Source: Oegoconia quadripuncta (lineage: Eukaryota; Arthropoda; Insecta; Lepidoptera; Autostichidae). From it: a stretch of DNA of 64,000 nucleotides. The position numbers were made by a program, and so were the translations under genes. The stretch is taken from contig OX438758.1 of NCBI GenBank assembly GCA_949316235.1, positions 7,349,731 through 7,413,730 of the forward strand, in the 5' to 3' direction. Positions 43,653 through 53,264 of this stretch are shown in pieces. A model generated the notes under the pieces. That model saw nothing but the letters and a program-made list of their open reading frames with translations. It did not search any database and had not been told where the DNA came from. Every line of letters starts with the position of its first letter. The first letter of the stretch is position 1.

Positions 43653-43796
43653 ATTCGTCCATACACGTATTCGCGTAGTTTATCAATCATCTTGTATCCA
43701 TTATGTGGAACTAGGTGGCGCTATGTGTTATTTTATTAGATATTTTTTAGAAATTTTATTAGATATCTCTGGAGAAAGTAATTATTATCATTTCTA

Positions 43797-44030
43797 TGGT
43801 TTCGGCAAGTAAAAAGAATAGAACCGTGTCGTAAAAGGCGACTATGGGACTTTACATCGATCGGCGATGTGCTTACCCCCTTTCCCGTGTGCATTCTGTA
43901 TATTTCTAAGGGTGAACCGTGAATGTTGTTTCAAGCAATGCTTTTAATGTTTGGAACACCCAAAAAATATGTTTGGAGATATATCTGACCACCCTATTTG
44001 TATAATGTCGTGAATTTATGTATGTATTAT
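43797..44030 (-). repeat. Dispersed repeat family D, long copy
   Basis: GGTTTCGGCAAGTAAAAAGA, GTAAAAGGCGACTATGGGAC, TCGGCGATGTGCTTACCCCC, GTATATTTCTAAGGGTGAAC, GGAACACCCAAAAAATATG, GTGAATTTATGTATG. It links the left, middle and right pieces seen elsewhere. Confidence 0.7.
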
Positions 44031-44484
44031 TGATCTGCCAATAGGTAGGTAATAAGTTAGCCCAATGTAATTGGAGAAAGTGGACAGAAGACCATAGAAG
44101 ATGTGGACAGATATGATGGAAGGCTCCGAAGGAACAGGGCCAGCGGACCGATGAGAGTCACAATCGTAAGTACTGACTATGTTACGAATATCCTAATTTT
44201 TTAACCAATATTGAGAACCATTGCATATAATACGATTTGCCCTTGACAGTTTTTATCTTCCCCCAACAAGCGCTTGAAAGTATCACCCATTTTTCGGGTA
44301 ATTTCAACTCGAAGGAGCGGCATTACAGCAAGTAAGATTGCATAATATTTTTTGTGTTGGATGGTAACCCTGGAAAGGGGTGCGCATTTTATGAAAGGGG
44401 TTTTAGGGAATTAGTTAAATTATAGTTTTATTTCTTTATACCAATTGTTCGGATGCGTGGTATAATACTAAACTTACCCAATGA
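44031..44484. other. No gene recognised
   Basis: 44070-44170 (GAGAAAGTGGACAGAAGACC, GGAACAGGGCCAGCGGACC) resembles decayed LINE coding DNA but could not be assigned. Confidence 0.35.
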
Positions 44485-44590
44485 AATATACACGTGAATT
44501 TGAATTAGTGTAATTCCCATTAACATATGACGCCACTCCTGAATACGAACAACTTTCCTCAAAGAGACATATCCGAATTACTTTAACCGC
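44485..44590 (-). repeat. Dispersed repeat family I
   Basis: GTGTAATTCCCATTAAC, GACGCCACTCCTGAATACG and ACAACTTTCCTCAAAGAGAC are the inverse of the first 200 bases of the window. Confidence 0.6.
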
Positions 44591-44611
44591 CTCTATTTAA
44601 TTAATTTAATG

Positions 44612-44832
44612 TAATTAGGTATGCATTTATCCGACTGCTCTTTAACGGTGAAGGAAAACATCGTGAGGAAACCTCCATGCCTAAGAAATAAAATTCAAAG
44701 GCATGTGAAGTCCCCAACCCGCATTGGGCCAGCGTGGTGGACGGCCCATACTCCCTCATTATACGAGGGAAGGCCTATATCCCTGCAGTGAAATGTTTAC
44801 GGGTTGTTCATGATGATGATGATGATGATGAC
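44612..44832 (+). mobile_element. SINE C, head missing, (GAT)n tail present
   Basis: GCATTTATCCGACTGCTCTT, CCGCATTGGGCCAGCGTGGT, GAAGGCCTATATCCCTGCAG, then TTCATGATGATGATGATGATG. The tail shows the family's 3' end clearly. Confidence 0.88.
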
Positions 44833-45180
44833 AGGTTAATACCCGAACATGTCATAAATACGTATTAAACTGCTGATAAATTAAAATGTCACTATGCGTC
44901 CGTACAAATTAAATCCGTGAACCTAAGGCAGTTTTCGTCTCGTTGGAATATACTCGTATACATCCCTTTCCTTGACATAAAGTGGGTCCCGATGAGTCAG
45001 CCTGTATGTAAACTACTCCAAACTTGCCGTACAGTGCTGCACGATTACTGGCTAGACTGCAAGTCACTGTCCTTTAGTGAATTATGCACGTTACTTGCAG
45101 ATTTTAATTGAAAATGTGTCGTAAAAAATTTGTTTGGGGAAGCAAGCCGACAGATATGGAAAGTAAAGCCTAGTTAGTTT
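44833..45180. other. No gene recognised
   Basis: A 64-codon frame at 44917-45111 has no known domain. Confidence 0.4.
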
Positions 45181-45516
45181 AACCGCCTCCGTGGCTTAAT
45201 GTAAACAACGTTAGGTTTACGATTCGGAGGTCGCGGGTTCGATCCCCAGCGGGCTACATGTTTAAGTACTCCGTTTGGTTGGTGGCCGGGCATTTGAAAT
45301 GTTCGCCTGGCTAGCTACCACCATCTTATCTAAATCTGCCGCAAAAGAAACAATGTTAATAGCATTGTCGTGTTCCGGTTGTCAGAGATAAGATAGCCGG
45401 TCCCCGAAATGTGTTGGGGTTTCCGGGTCAGTACGCTTCCACTTTCGACCTCATCTTCACTTAACATCAGATGTGGTTGAGGTCAAGTACCAACCCGTTG
45501 TGAATAAAAAAAAAAA
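45181..45516 (+). mobile_element. SINE B, full length
   Basis: AACCGCCTCCGTGGCTTAAT, GTCGCGGGTTCGATCCCCAG (B box intact), CCTGGCTAGCTACCACCATC, TGTGTTGGGGTTTCCGGGTC, CCAACCCGTTGTGAATAAAA plus an A-rich tail. One of the best-preserved copies. Confidence 0.94.
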
Positions 45517-46100
45517 GTTAACATTACAGAAACAGACAGCATGTGGTCAGGTTCCGTGGTCGTTTGGGGATGATAGCAATTTAGTCAATGAGTCTGCTCT
45601 ATAAAGAGTGCCTATTTTAGGGTTTCGCAGTAAACCTAGAAATCCTTAATTCGCCATGTCTGTCTGTATGTCTCTTACGTCATAGACCGTTTATTCTTGG
45701 ATCATTATTATAAACACTGGGTGGTGAGTTGAAATCGGGTATGAAGGGCAACTACCAGCACAATTCCAACTGAACAGAATGGACTGTACACAGATTCTGT
45801 ATCACCAACTGCCACATTCGAGCAATGACAAGGCAGTTTCACCAAATTGTCCCATTCCCCCTAGAAAGATAAGGGTGCAGCGAACCTTTGTAGCTACAGG
45901 AAAACGTACTTGGATATTGTCTTCATCATTTGAAATAACTTATGTTAACAAATTTTGAAAAAAAAAGAAACAATTATCCAAGCTTGATAATATTATAACT
46001 CGCCGCAAGTAGTGCTCGTCCTTATGATGATGCAATCCATAAAACTGAGCTCGGCTCGAATCTTTCCTTTGTCACGCATTGTGGAGGATTTTGTTTAAGA
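45517..46100. other. No gene recognised
   Basis: Contains GC-mixed sequence at 45735-45910 without recognisable repeat or frame. Confidence 0.4.
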
Positions 46101-46185
46101 GTAGGTAGGGTAGGGTAGGGTAGGGTAGGGTAGGGTAGGGTAGGATAGGATAGGATAGGATAGGATAGAATAGAATAGAATAGAA
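46101..46185. repeat. Ordered pentanucleotide array: TAGGG, TAGGA, TAGAA
   Basis: Seven TAGGG units (46106-46140), five TAGGA (46141-46165) and four TAGAA (46166-46185) lie in strict order. The array abuts AACTTTATTC, the inverted end of a LINE-like 3' UTR. Confidence 0.97.
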
Positions 46186-46300
46186 TAACTTTATTCGCTG
46201 ACAGAAATACAAGGTACACAGAAACAATTCACAACTAAGCAATAAAAGTACAAAACGACAGACAATTTTATAATTTATGTGCGCCTTGTACCAGGCCAAC
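46186..46300 (-). mobile_element. LINE 3' UTR fragment, unassigned
   Basis: AACTTTATTCGCTGACAGAA, TACACAGAAACAATTCACA, ATTTATGTGCGCCTTGTACC. Orientation fits a minus-strand LINE with the pentanucleotide array as its tail. Confidence 0.55.
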
Positions 46301-46932
46301 GAATTGAGTAGTTACTCAGAGAGTGCACGCTCGTATCGACTCGGGACACCGACTCATTTGAGTTCACAGACTCAACAAAATTGAGTTGACTCTACAAAAT
46401 TAAGACTCATATACCTACTTGAGACTTTGGTAACACGTGTCAATTTTGGTATTTTGAATTCCAATAAGATCACTGCTTCCTTTTCTATGATCTGTTTACA
46501 CTAACATAGAGAACAAGTATCAAGACTAGTGTGACAAGCTATACTCGTAACTGCGTGGTCACAGGGCGTGCCAGTTCCGCCCTGCCAGATTTCCTTTTGA
46601 CTTTTCGATCTACCGAAATAGCGTATAGGCAGTATGACGAATATAAGAGATTGCTTAAGCTAAGATTGAACATCAACTTAATACATGAACGGTGTGAAGG
46701 TGATGCGACGTGTGTGACACACGAACGTGACCGATTTTTTAAATTACGTTATTGTGCAGTAGTAGATACTTTTACCTACTTTTAAAATTTACAAAAATAG
46801 GGGATTACCTTGTAGACGCGGGACCAACTCAAACAAAAATGACCACTTTAAACCTTAATGTGTCGAAGAAGACAAGATACAGAGTCCTTTATTTTCCTGG
46901 TATGGGTACAGTCGGCGTTATACAGGGTGTCC
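46301..46932. other. No gene recognised
   Basis: GACTC/GAGTC words cluster at 46330-46420, possibly a decayed inverted-repeat element. An 84-codon frame at 46531-46785 has no recognised domain. TACAGGGTGTCC at 46921-46932 resembles MITE terminal words and may belong to the next element. Confidence 0.35.
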
Positions 46933-48306
46933 AGTAAATAGCACGACAAACGAAAAGGGAAGATAGATGAAAGGTTGACCTACCAGACAAAAAAAAATGA
47001 CCTTAGTAAAAGTGTCACCGTTTTCAAGATATTAATTTTTTATGTTTTTTTCTTAAAACTGCCGCTTTTTATCTGTTTGTTGTTGTTATGTGTAGAAATA
47101 ACCAGATATTTTTCTTATTTTTTCTGTCAAATATTTTCAGATAGTTGCTGTACCATATTTAAATATCATTTTGTTAAATACATGTAGGTAACCCTGAGAA
47201 AATAATTTTTTATTCCTAATTTTTTTTTTTTTTGAATATTGTTTAATGAAGTTTGACCTTCAGCGGTGAGAAAAAAATGTATTGGACTGCTGCTGGACAT
47301 TCCCTTAAAAAATTACCTGTTTAGTAGGGATTTCAGAAAGGTAAAATAAAATACACCTTTATTTTTAAATAAAAAGATACAGCATTTTTTCTGCCAAAGT
47401 GGCAAATTTCGGTCAAAAGGTAATTGATGATTAATTTTTCTTTTTTTGCTTAGCAGCGTTACTTATTATTGAACTAGTTAAAATTTAAGCCAGTTTATTT
47501 AAAAATAAGCAAAAGTTAAATAAAATACACACTTTGGATTAAAAATGAACACATTTATTACCAAACAAAATTTACATTTAATATTTTTGTATTCTCTACG
47601 ATCATAAGTAATCAATCAAACACAGTTAATAACATCTTTACACACAGAAAAATAAGAGATGCTATTAGTCATTGTGTACCATTTTTCGATTTCCGATTTC
47701 CAAGGTCATGAAAAGGTTTGTCACTATTAGATGCGCAGATAACAATTTCAAGGTTTTTTAACAATTAAGCACTTCAGTGGTCAGTAAAAAGATGTAATTT
47801 TACTTTAAATTTGAATATTGGATTTAAGTGTGAACCAGACCCCTCGACGGAAAAAATGCTGTATCTTTTTATTTAAAAATAAAGGTGTATTTTATTTTAC
47901 CTTTCTGAAATCCCTACTAAACAGGTAAATTTTTAAGGGAATGTGCAGCAGCAGTCCAATACATTTTTTTCTCACCGCTGAAGGTCAAACTTCATTAAAC
48001 AATATTCAAAAAAAAAAAATTAGGAATAAAAAATTATTTTCTCAGGGTTACCTACATGTATTTAACAAAATGATATTTAAATATGGTACAGCAACTATCT
48101 GAAAATATTTGACAGAAAAAATAAGAAAAATATCTGGTTATTTCTACACATAACAACAACAAACAGAGAAAAAGTGGCAGTTTTAAGAAAAAAAAATAAA
48201 AAATTTATATCTTGAAAACGGTGACACTTTTACTAAGGTTATTTTTTTTTGTCTGGTAGGTCAACCTTTCATCTATCTTCCCTTCTCGTTTGTCGTGCTA
48301 TTTACT
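46933..48306. mobile_element. TIR element with arms of about 460 bp
   Basis: The left arm 46933-47395 and right arm 47846-48306 are nearly identical inverted copies. Both run from AGTAAATAGCACGACAAACG, through AAAGTGTCACCGTTTTCAAG and GGTAACCCTGAGAAAATAAT, to AAAGATACAGCATTTTTT at the inner edge. The 450-base centre is AT-rich and non-coding. It is a non-autonomous foldback-like element of about 1.37 kb. A transcript would form a long hairpin. The right end is followed directly by another TIR element. Confidence 0.93.
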
Positions 48307-48309
48307 ATA

Positions 48310-48786
48310 AGGTCTAACAAAATTAACCCGACAAACGTTGCAGAGTGTATGTATAGAATGTACCTATTACGAAAAAAATAAAACATTAAATTTAACAGAT
48401 TTCAATCAAAAAATAAAATTCAGAGATGTAAATTTTAGCCGCGCGCTCTAAGTAATTTGCCACAACACTCAAACACGTGACGCGGTATTTTTGAAGACGC
48501 CGGCGCTTGCCCCGGCGCCGCCGCAACTTGCTGTGATTGGTTGTGCCCTGTACCCCGCCACCCCCATTGGCGTCTTCCATTATGAACGTTGCCTTCTTTT
48601 TCTCATTGATAAAATAAGGTACAATCGAAATGAAGTAAGTCTGTTAATTTGTATTTTCATTTGCACTTACATTTAATTTATTTACTCGGAAACTAAATTT
48701 TTAAGGCTAGTTTTTTTAATGAATATATTATTTTATTGTCATGTACGCGCAATTGCCAAAGTTTGACGGGTTAATTTTGTTAGACC
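48310..48786. mobile_element. MITE with 26-bp TIRs
   Basis: GGTCTAACAAAATTAACCCG plus ACAAAC (48311-48336) is mirrored by GTTTGACGGGTTAATTTTGT plus TAGACC (48761-48786), 25 of 26 positions matching. CTATA at 48305-48309 and 48787-48791 may be the target duplication. The interior holds a GC-rich block (48498-48560, GCCCCGGCGCCGCCGCAAC). Overlapping frames of 61-62 codons inside are not convincing. Confidence 0.85.
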
Positions 48787-48796
48787 CTATATAGGG

Positions 48797-49435
48797 CTGT
48801 TCTATATACATAAATGTTAATCGTATAACCGCAATTCTCTAAAATGACCCTCTAGTCTAAGACTATCATTTTAGAAATCTTTGTATGATGATACAGCTTA
48901 AATAGCACTAACCATGTAAAATTACTCTATATGGTTATTTATGGTATCGACTGTATACGTCAGTCTCTTTGAAATATCTATAATTAATTTTGATAGTAAT
49001 TAGACCATACTTATGCTATTTAAGCTGTATCATATAACTATACGACGACCTGTTTGGTGTAGTGGTTAGCAACTCTGGCCACTATACCAAAAGGTTGCGG
49101 GTTCGAATCCCGCTGGGGGAATATCTTTGCGTGATGAATACGGACATGTGCACCCGAGTTATGGATGTTTTTATTTATAATAAGTATTTATTTACAAATA
49201 AAAATGTATTTATGTGGTATATCAACCATCTGGTATAAACAATAAAAGCCTATAGTTGCTTAGTGTGGAACTAGATGGCGCTGTGTGTATGTCTAAGGAT
49301 ATTTTCATATTTATATACTAATATAGTCAGTGCTATTTAAGCTGTATCATACGAAGGTTTCTAAAATGACAGTCTAGACTAAGACCCTCTGGTCATTGAC
49401 TAAAATATATACGATTAATTATGTATGTAGAACAG
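48797..49435. mobile_element. TIR element with arms of about 115 bp, hosting a SINE
   Basis: Left arm 48797-48911 (CTGTTCTATATACATAAAT, ACCCTCTAGTCTAAGAC, TGATACAGCTTAAATAGCAC) and right arm about 49330-49435 (GTGCTATTTAAGCTGTATCA, ATGTATGTAGAACAG) are inverted. SINE A at 49044-49304 sits inside. TGCTATTTAAGCTGTATCAT occurs on both sides of the SINE (about 49013 and 49334). Confidence 0.85.
49044..49304 (+). mobile_element. SINE A, full length
   Basis: CGACGACCTGTTTGGTGTAG, TGGTTAGCAACTCTGGCCAC, B box GGTTCGAATCCCGC, CCCGAGTTATGGATGTTTTT, AACTAGATGGCGCTGTGTGT. Inserted in the 48797-49435 TIR element. Confidence 0.93.
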
Positions 49436-49729
49436 ATCATCTTTTCAAAAAAATGTTCTAATGTAGAAATATAATATTTCCAAATGTAATAGTGACACAA
49501 TTTTAATACTGACTTTTTATTACAGGAATTGGAACTCTGTAATCGTTACAATTGAGAGTATAGAGAGTAATTTATTAATTTGTATCCTCTTATTATTGTA
49601 TACCAGTAATGCTTAAGGGTGATTGAATATTGTTTAGAAATAGAAATCAATACATTTAAAGCAATAAAGATTTCCTTTAACTGAGGAGGTACTCATCATT
49701 GAGTGACCCTATCTTCAGAAAGCAATCCA
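49436..49729. other. No gene recognised
   Basis: GGAATTGGAACTCT and ATTACAATTGAGAGT-like words at 49527-49560 recur at 54891-54921, marking an unclassified short dispersed repeat. Confidence 0.4.
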
Positions 49730-49860
49730 AATATTCATATTCATATTCATTTATATTCATATTCATTTATTTCTTTGTGATGGTAAGAATATAAAGATAG
49801 CTGGATCACTGTGATCTACCAAATGACATACAAAAAAAAAATAAAACATAAATAAACAAT
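49730..49860 (-). mobile_element. LINE 3' end with (ATTCAT)n tail
   Basis: An ATTCATATTCATATTCATTT array at 49734-49770 is followed by TTTCTTTGTGATGGTAAGAA and TGATCTACCAAATGACATAC. This matches the inverted-tail pattern of other LINE ends. Family unknown. Confidence 0.5.
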
Positions 49861-50506
49861 TACAAGTCATAACATACATGGATTGTTAGTTTTGTTATGT
49901 AGGTATCACACAATTTACAACAAGTACAATTTGCCTGGAAATGCACCACACTCAACTTTTTACCTATGATGGATCATCAAAACGGAATAAATTAATTAAT
50001 AATTTGCTTGGCATAATACAATTAATTTACAATAAAACGTTGAAGTAATAATTTTCCCAATGTCATTTTATAACAAATCCATAAAATATATCAAATAAAT
50101 ATTACTGCTTTTGTATTATCTGTGCCTAGCCTAGCTACCTACTTACTACAATACATCATGTAAAGTATATCTAGACAATATTTCACTATAGAAGAGCATA
50201 ACAGACTTTATAAAAGCTGACGTAGTCCCAACATGTTTACTGTTCGAAGAAGTTACTTCTAGCAATACACGTCAAAGTTTAAAAGCCTCGATGCATGCTT
50301 CCGTACCGTACAACTTTATTGAGAAATGGCTCCGAGAATTGATTCTGACGTCTTGTGCGCCCACTTTGGAACACGTTGTGCTGTAGTGTTGCCAGGTAAG
50401 CAGATTTGCCGCTGAAATGTACAAAATATAATGTTTCATACCCTTTCACAGAGTAAGTTGAAAATGGAAAAATATTACGACGGATGTTGTGTGTTCGACG
50501 GCAATA
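49861..50506. other. No gene recognised
   Basis: AT-rich. Confidence 0.4.
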
Positions 50507-51357
50507 TGTGTGTGTGTTTGTCCCAGACGTTTCACAGTATTGAGTGGCCCGATTTGAGTGCGGTTTGTGTATGTGTTTGTTCCGGACGTTTCACAGTAAC
50601 GAGTGGTCCGATTTGACCATTCCGGGACTGAGTCGTCAACGTGACAAAATGCCCAGTGGACGAATTGTTTAATAGTCATAAAGTGCGAGTTTCAAAATAT
50701 ATAGGTGTCAAAATGTACAGACGTTTAAATACGTAAGTGTAAAAATAACCCAAGTGCCAAAATGATAAAGCAACAGCATGCGTAAATGTTAAAACTAACA
50801 AGTTTCAAAATAAACAGGTGTCAAAGACTGCGGTTTATGTATGCGTTGGTCCCGGACGATTCACAGTAACGAGTGGTCCGATGTGAGTGCGGTTTGTGTA
50901 TGTGTTTGTCCCGGATATTTCACAGTAACGAGTGGTCCGATTTGAGTGCGGTTTGGGCATGTGTTTATCCCGGACGATTCACAGTAACGAGTGGTCCGAT
51001 TTGAGTGCGGTTTGTGTATGTGTTTGTCCCGGACATTTCACAGTAACGTGTGGTCCGATTTCAGTGCGTTTTGTGGATGTGTTTGTCCCGGACATTTCAC
51101 AGTAACGAGTGGTATGATTTGAGTGCGGTTTGTGCATGTGTTTATCCCGGACGATTCACAGTAACGAGTGGTCCGATGTGAGTGCGGTTTGTGTATGTGT
51201 TTGTCCCGGACGTTTCACAGTAACGAGTGGTCCGATTTGAGTGCGGTTTGTGTATGTGTTTGTCCCGGACGTTTTACAGTAACGAGTGGTCCGATTTGAG
51301 TGCGGTTTGTGTATGTGTTTGTCCGGGACGTTTCACAGTAACGAGTGGTCCGAGTGC
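50507..51357. repeat. 59-bp minisatellite in two blocks
   Basis: The unit contains GCGGTTTGTGTATGTGTTTG, TCCCGGACGTTTCACAGTAA and CGAGTGGTCCGATTTGAGT (59 bases). Block 1 (50507-50617) holds about two units. Block 2 (50830-51357) holds nine, starting at 50830, 50889, 50948, 51007, 51066, 51125, 51184, 51243 and 51302. A 212-base AT-rich spacer separates the blocks. Because 59 is not a multiple of 3, the frames crossing it are not coding. Confidence 0.97.
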
Positions 51358-51374
51358 GGTTTTTTACATACATA

Positions 51375-51600
51375 CATAAAGTCACGCCTGTTTCCCGTAG
51401 GGGTAGGCAGATACCACAGACTTCCACTTACTACGATCCTGACACACCTCTTTTGTTTCATTCACTCTCATAAGGTTGTTCATACATGCTTGTCGGTTTA
51501 GGGTACTCTTGACTTGACCTTTTTTTATGACGTCCCCGCTTTGATCATGGTACGTTCGCCGTGGTCTTCCCCTACCAACACTACCACTCACATTCGCTTC
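51375..51600 (-). pseudogene. RTE-like LINE C-terminal fragment
   Basis: The minus frame 51591-51382 reads [30 protein letters not shown] and [15 protein letters not shown] before its stop. From memory, R-W-x-D-D / [13 protein letters not shown] endings characterise RTE-clade ORF2 C-termini in moths. Its 3' side runs into TACATACATACATAAAGTC, a short-repeat tail of RTE type. Only about 70 codons survive; the RT domain is absent. Confidence 0.7.
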
Positions 51601-51857
51601 GTATATTTCTCTCGTCGTTTACAATTAAGATTAGGAGTAAAGGAGGGGACAGGTTCTTAGCTATGTTTGACGATACCGGTTAATTATGCCGTTGTAGTTT
51701 TTGGTGTATTTTGATGAGATAACAAAGACTTTTCATTTTTTTTTACATTTAAGATTGAACCCGGTGATACGTTCTTAGCCATATTTGATGGAAATCTGTT
51801 AAACCGTTTCGAAGATATTTATTTATTTATACCCTTTTAACACTATCTTTCGGTCAT
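51601..51857. other. No gene recognised
   Basis: GGTTCTTAGCTATGTTTGA and ACGTTCTTAGCCATATTTGA are two similar phrases about 115 bases apart; probably one decayed repeat. Confidence 0.4.
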
Positions 51858-51994
51858 TTTTGCACTTAACCTCAATCACACCTGATGTTAAGTGAAGATG
51901 AGGCCGAAGGTGGATGCGTACTGATCCCGAAACCCCACCTTATTTGGGGGACTGGCTATCTTATCTCTGACAACCGGAATACAACAATGCTATT
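51858..51994 (-). mobile_element. SINE B 3' half
   Basis: CTTAACCTCAATCACACCTG, GATGAGGCCGAAGGTGGATG, TTATTTGGGGGACTGGCTAT. The head is lost; poly(T) is only partly present. Confidence 0.85.
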
Positions 51995-52129
51995 AACATT
52001 GTTGTATTCCGTATAATGTTGTTACATCAATGTTGTCGGGGTTTCTAAATTTTCAATATATTAAGTAAATAGAGGCATATACCCATGTGGGTGGATGTGT
52101 GCTTAGATGATGAATGTTCTTTACCTACA

Positions 52130-52620
52130 TAACTTCACGACTTTATCCCAAAAGGGGTGGGCAGAGATATCCTAAGAGTTTGGGTATCCAAACCATTAAA
52201 AGTTTAATTAAAGGTTAGCAAATCTGACGGTTGGTTTGTTGCGGGTTCGAATCCCGCTTGGGGCATTTGTTTGTGTGATGAATACGCACATGTGTACCCG
52301 AGTTATGGATGTTTTAATTTATAATAAGTATTTATTTACAAAAAAAAATGTATTTATGTACTATATCAACCATCTGGTATCCACAACACAAGCCTATAGT
52401 TGCTTACTGTGGAACTAGATGGCGCTGTGTGTATGTCTAAGGATATTATTATTATTATTTATCACCCAAATATATAATAGAAATGAACACGTCACAGGGG
52501 GTGAGCTTCGCCGTTGTAACGCGGAAGCTTGTAGACATCTCTTGGTGGAAAGTCATGTATAAAACTACGACACTCATGCGGGAAGAGATGGGTTATGATG
52601 TTCTTTAACACGGGCTAAAC
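52130..52620 (+). repeat. Dispersed repeat family D, split by SINE A
   Basis: The left part (CTTTATCCCAAAAGGGGTGG, CATTAAAAGTTTAATT) is at 52130-52212. The right part (GGGGGTGAGCTTCGCCGTTG, TCTTGGTGGAAAGTC, GGGAAGAGATGGGTTATG) is at 52495-52620. SINE A occupies the middle, so family D predates it here. Confidence 0.65.
52213..52462 (+). mobile_element. SINE A, inserted into family D
   Basis: The head is shortened (GTTTGTTGCGGGTTCGAATC), then ACCCGAGTTATGGATGTTTT, ATCAACCATCTGGTATCCAC, AACTAGATGGCGCTGTGTGT and (ATT)n. Confidence 0.9.
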
Positions 52621-52889
52621 GGAAAGGTGAATGCCCGTGTCGCGCCCACACCAATATATGTAAGTTAGGAACATGTACGAGTATGTCTACTTAGGACAGT
52701 AGTCTAATTGGGTAAGTCCAACTTTACGAAAGAGATCAATCCTCGAATCCAACTCGGGTGGTTAGCGAACGGGAAATTGAGCAATGTGATCTCGTCCAAG
52801 ATATCTTATTGTTTAAAGAAATCGTCAATAAATGTGTGACAAATGTGCGACAAAATGTGTGACAATATAATAGGTACATATGATAATAT
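52621..52889. other. No gene recognised
   Basis: ATGTGTGACAAATGTGCGAC near 52830 has a short internal repeat (TGTGNGACAA). Confidence 0.4.
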
Positions 52890-53077
52890 AATAGGTTAAA
52901 TATCTAGCTTGTAAATAATGTATTAAGACTTTTTTGTAAATATTTAAATTAGTGCATGCTACTCTCTCATGTTGCTGTGCCTTCACAAGGTCCTTATTGA
53001 TACAGTACACTATAATGTCATCACAACAAAACATAAGGAATGCAATAAATGATTTGAGTTTGAGTTTGAGTTTGAGT
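52890..53077 (+). mobile_element. LINE 3' end with (GTTTGA)n tail
   Basis: ACAACAAAACATAAGGAATG, CAATAAATGATTTGAGTTTG; the tail repeats TTTGAG four times to 53076 and then abuts a truncated SINE B. Confidence 0.55.
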
Positions 53078-53264
53078 TATCTAAATCTACCGCCAAGCAG
53101 CAATGTTAATAGCATTGTTGTGTTCCGGTTGTCAGAGATAAGATAGCCAGTCCCCCAAATGTGTTGGGGTTTCCGGGTAAGTATGCTACCACCTTCGACC
53201 TCATCTTCACTTAACATCAGGTGTGATTGAGATCAAGTGCCAACCCTTTGTGCATAAAAAAAAA
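53077..53264 (+). mobile_element. SINE B 3' half joined to a LINE tail
   Basis: TTATCTAAATCTACCGCCAA, GTTGTGTTCCGGTTGTCAGA, AACATCAGGTGTGATTGAGA, CCTTTGTGCATAAAA. It starts immediately after the LINE tail repeat. Confidence 0.9.

Larger units (their letters stand above)
43083..43745 (+). mobile_element. SINE A split by a LINE insertion
   Basis: The head GACGGCCTGTTTGATGCGG, B box GGTTTGATTCCCGC and GAGATATGGATGTTTACTTA are at 43083-43232. The tail GTAGTTTATCAATCATCTTG, GTGGAACTAGGTGGCGCTAT is at 43672-43745. A minus-strand LINE end lies between. Confidence 0.78.

Noticed and set aside
46101..46185. Telomeric repeat array
   Set aside because: The units are TAGGG, TAGGA and TAGAA of 5 bases, not TTAGG, and they abut a LINE-like 3' end.
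46022..46299. Proline/tyrosine-repeat proteins on the minus strand
   Set aside because: They are translations of the pentanucleotide array in two frames.
48392..48676. Gene in the GC-rich block of the 26-bp-TIR element
   Set aside because: Frames on both strands overlap and are short. The GC-rich patch lies inside a MITE and shows no recognised protein.
50507..51357. CRISPR-like array or coding repeat
   Set aside because: Units are contiguous without spacers, the host looks eukaryotic, and a 59-base period shifts frame in each unit.
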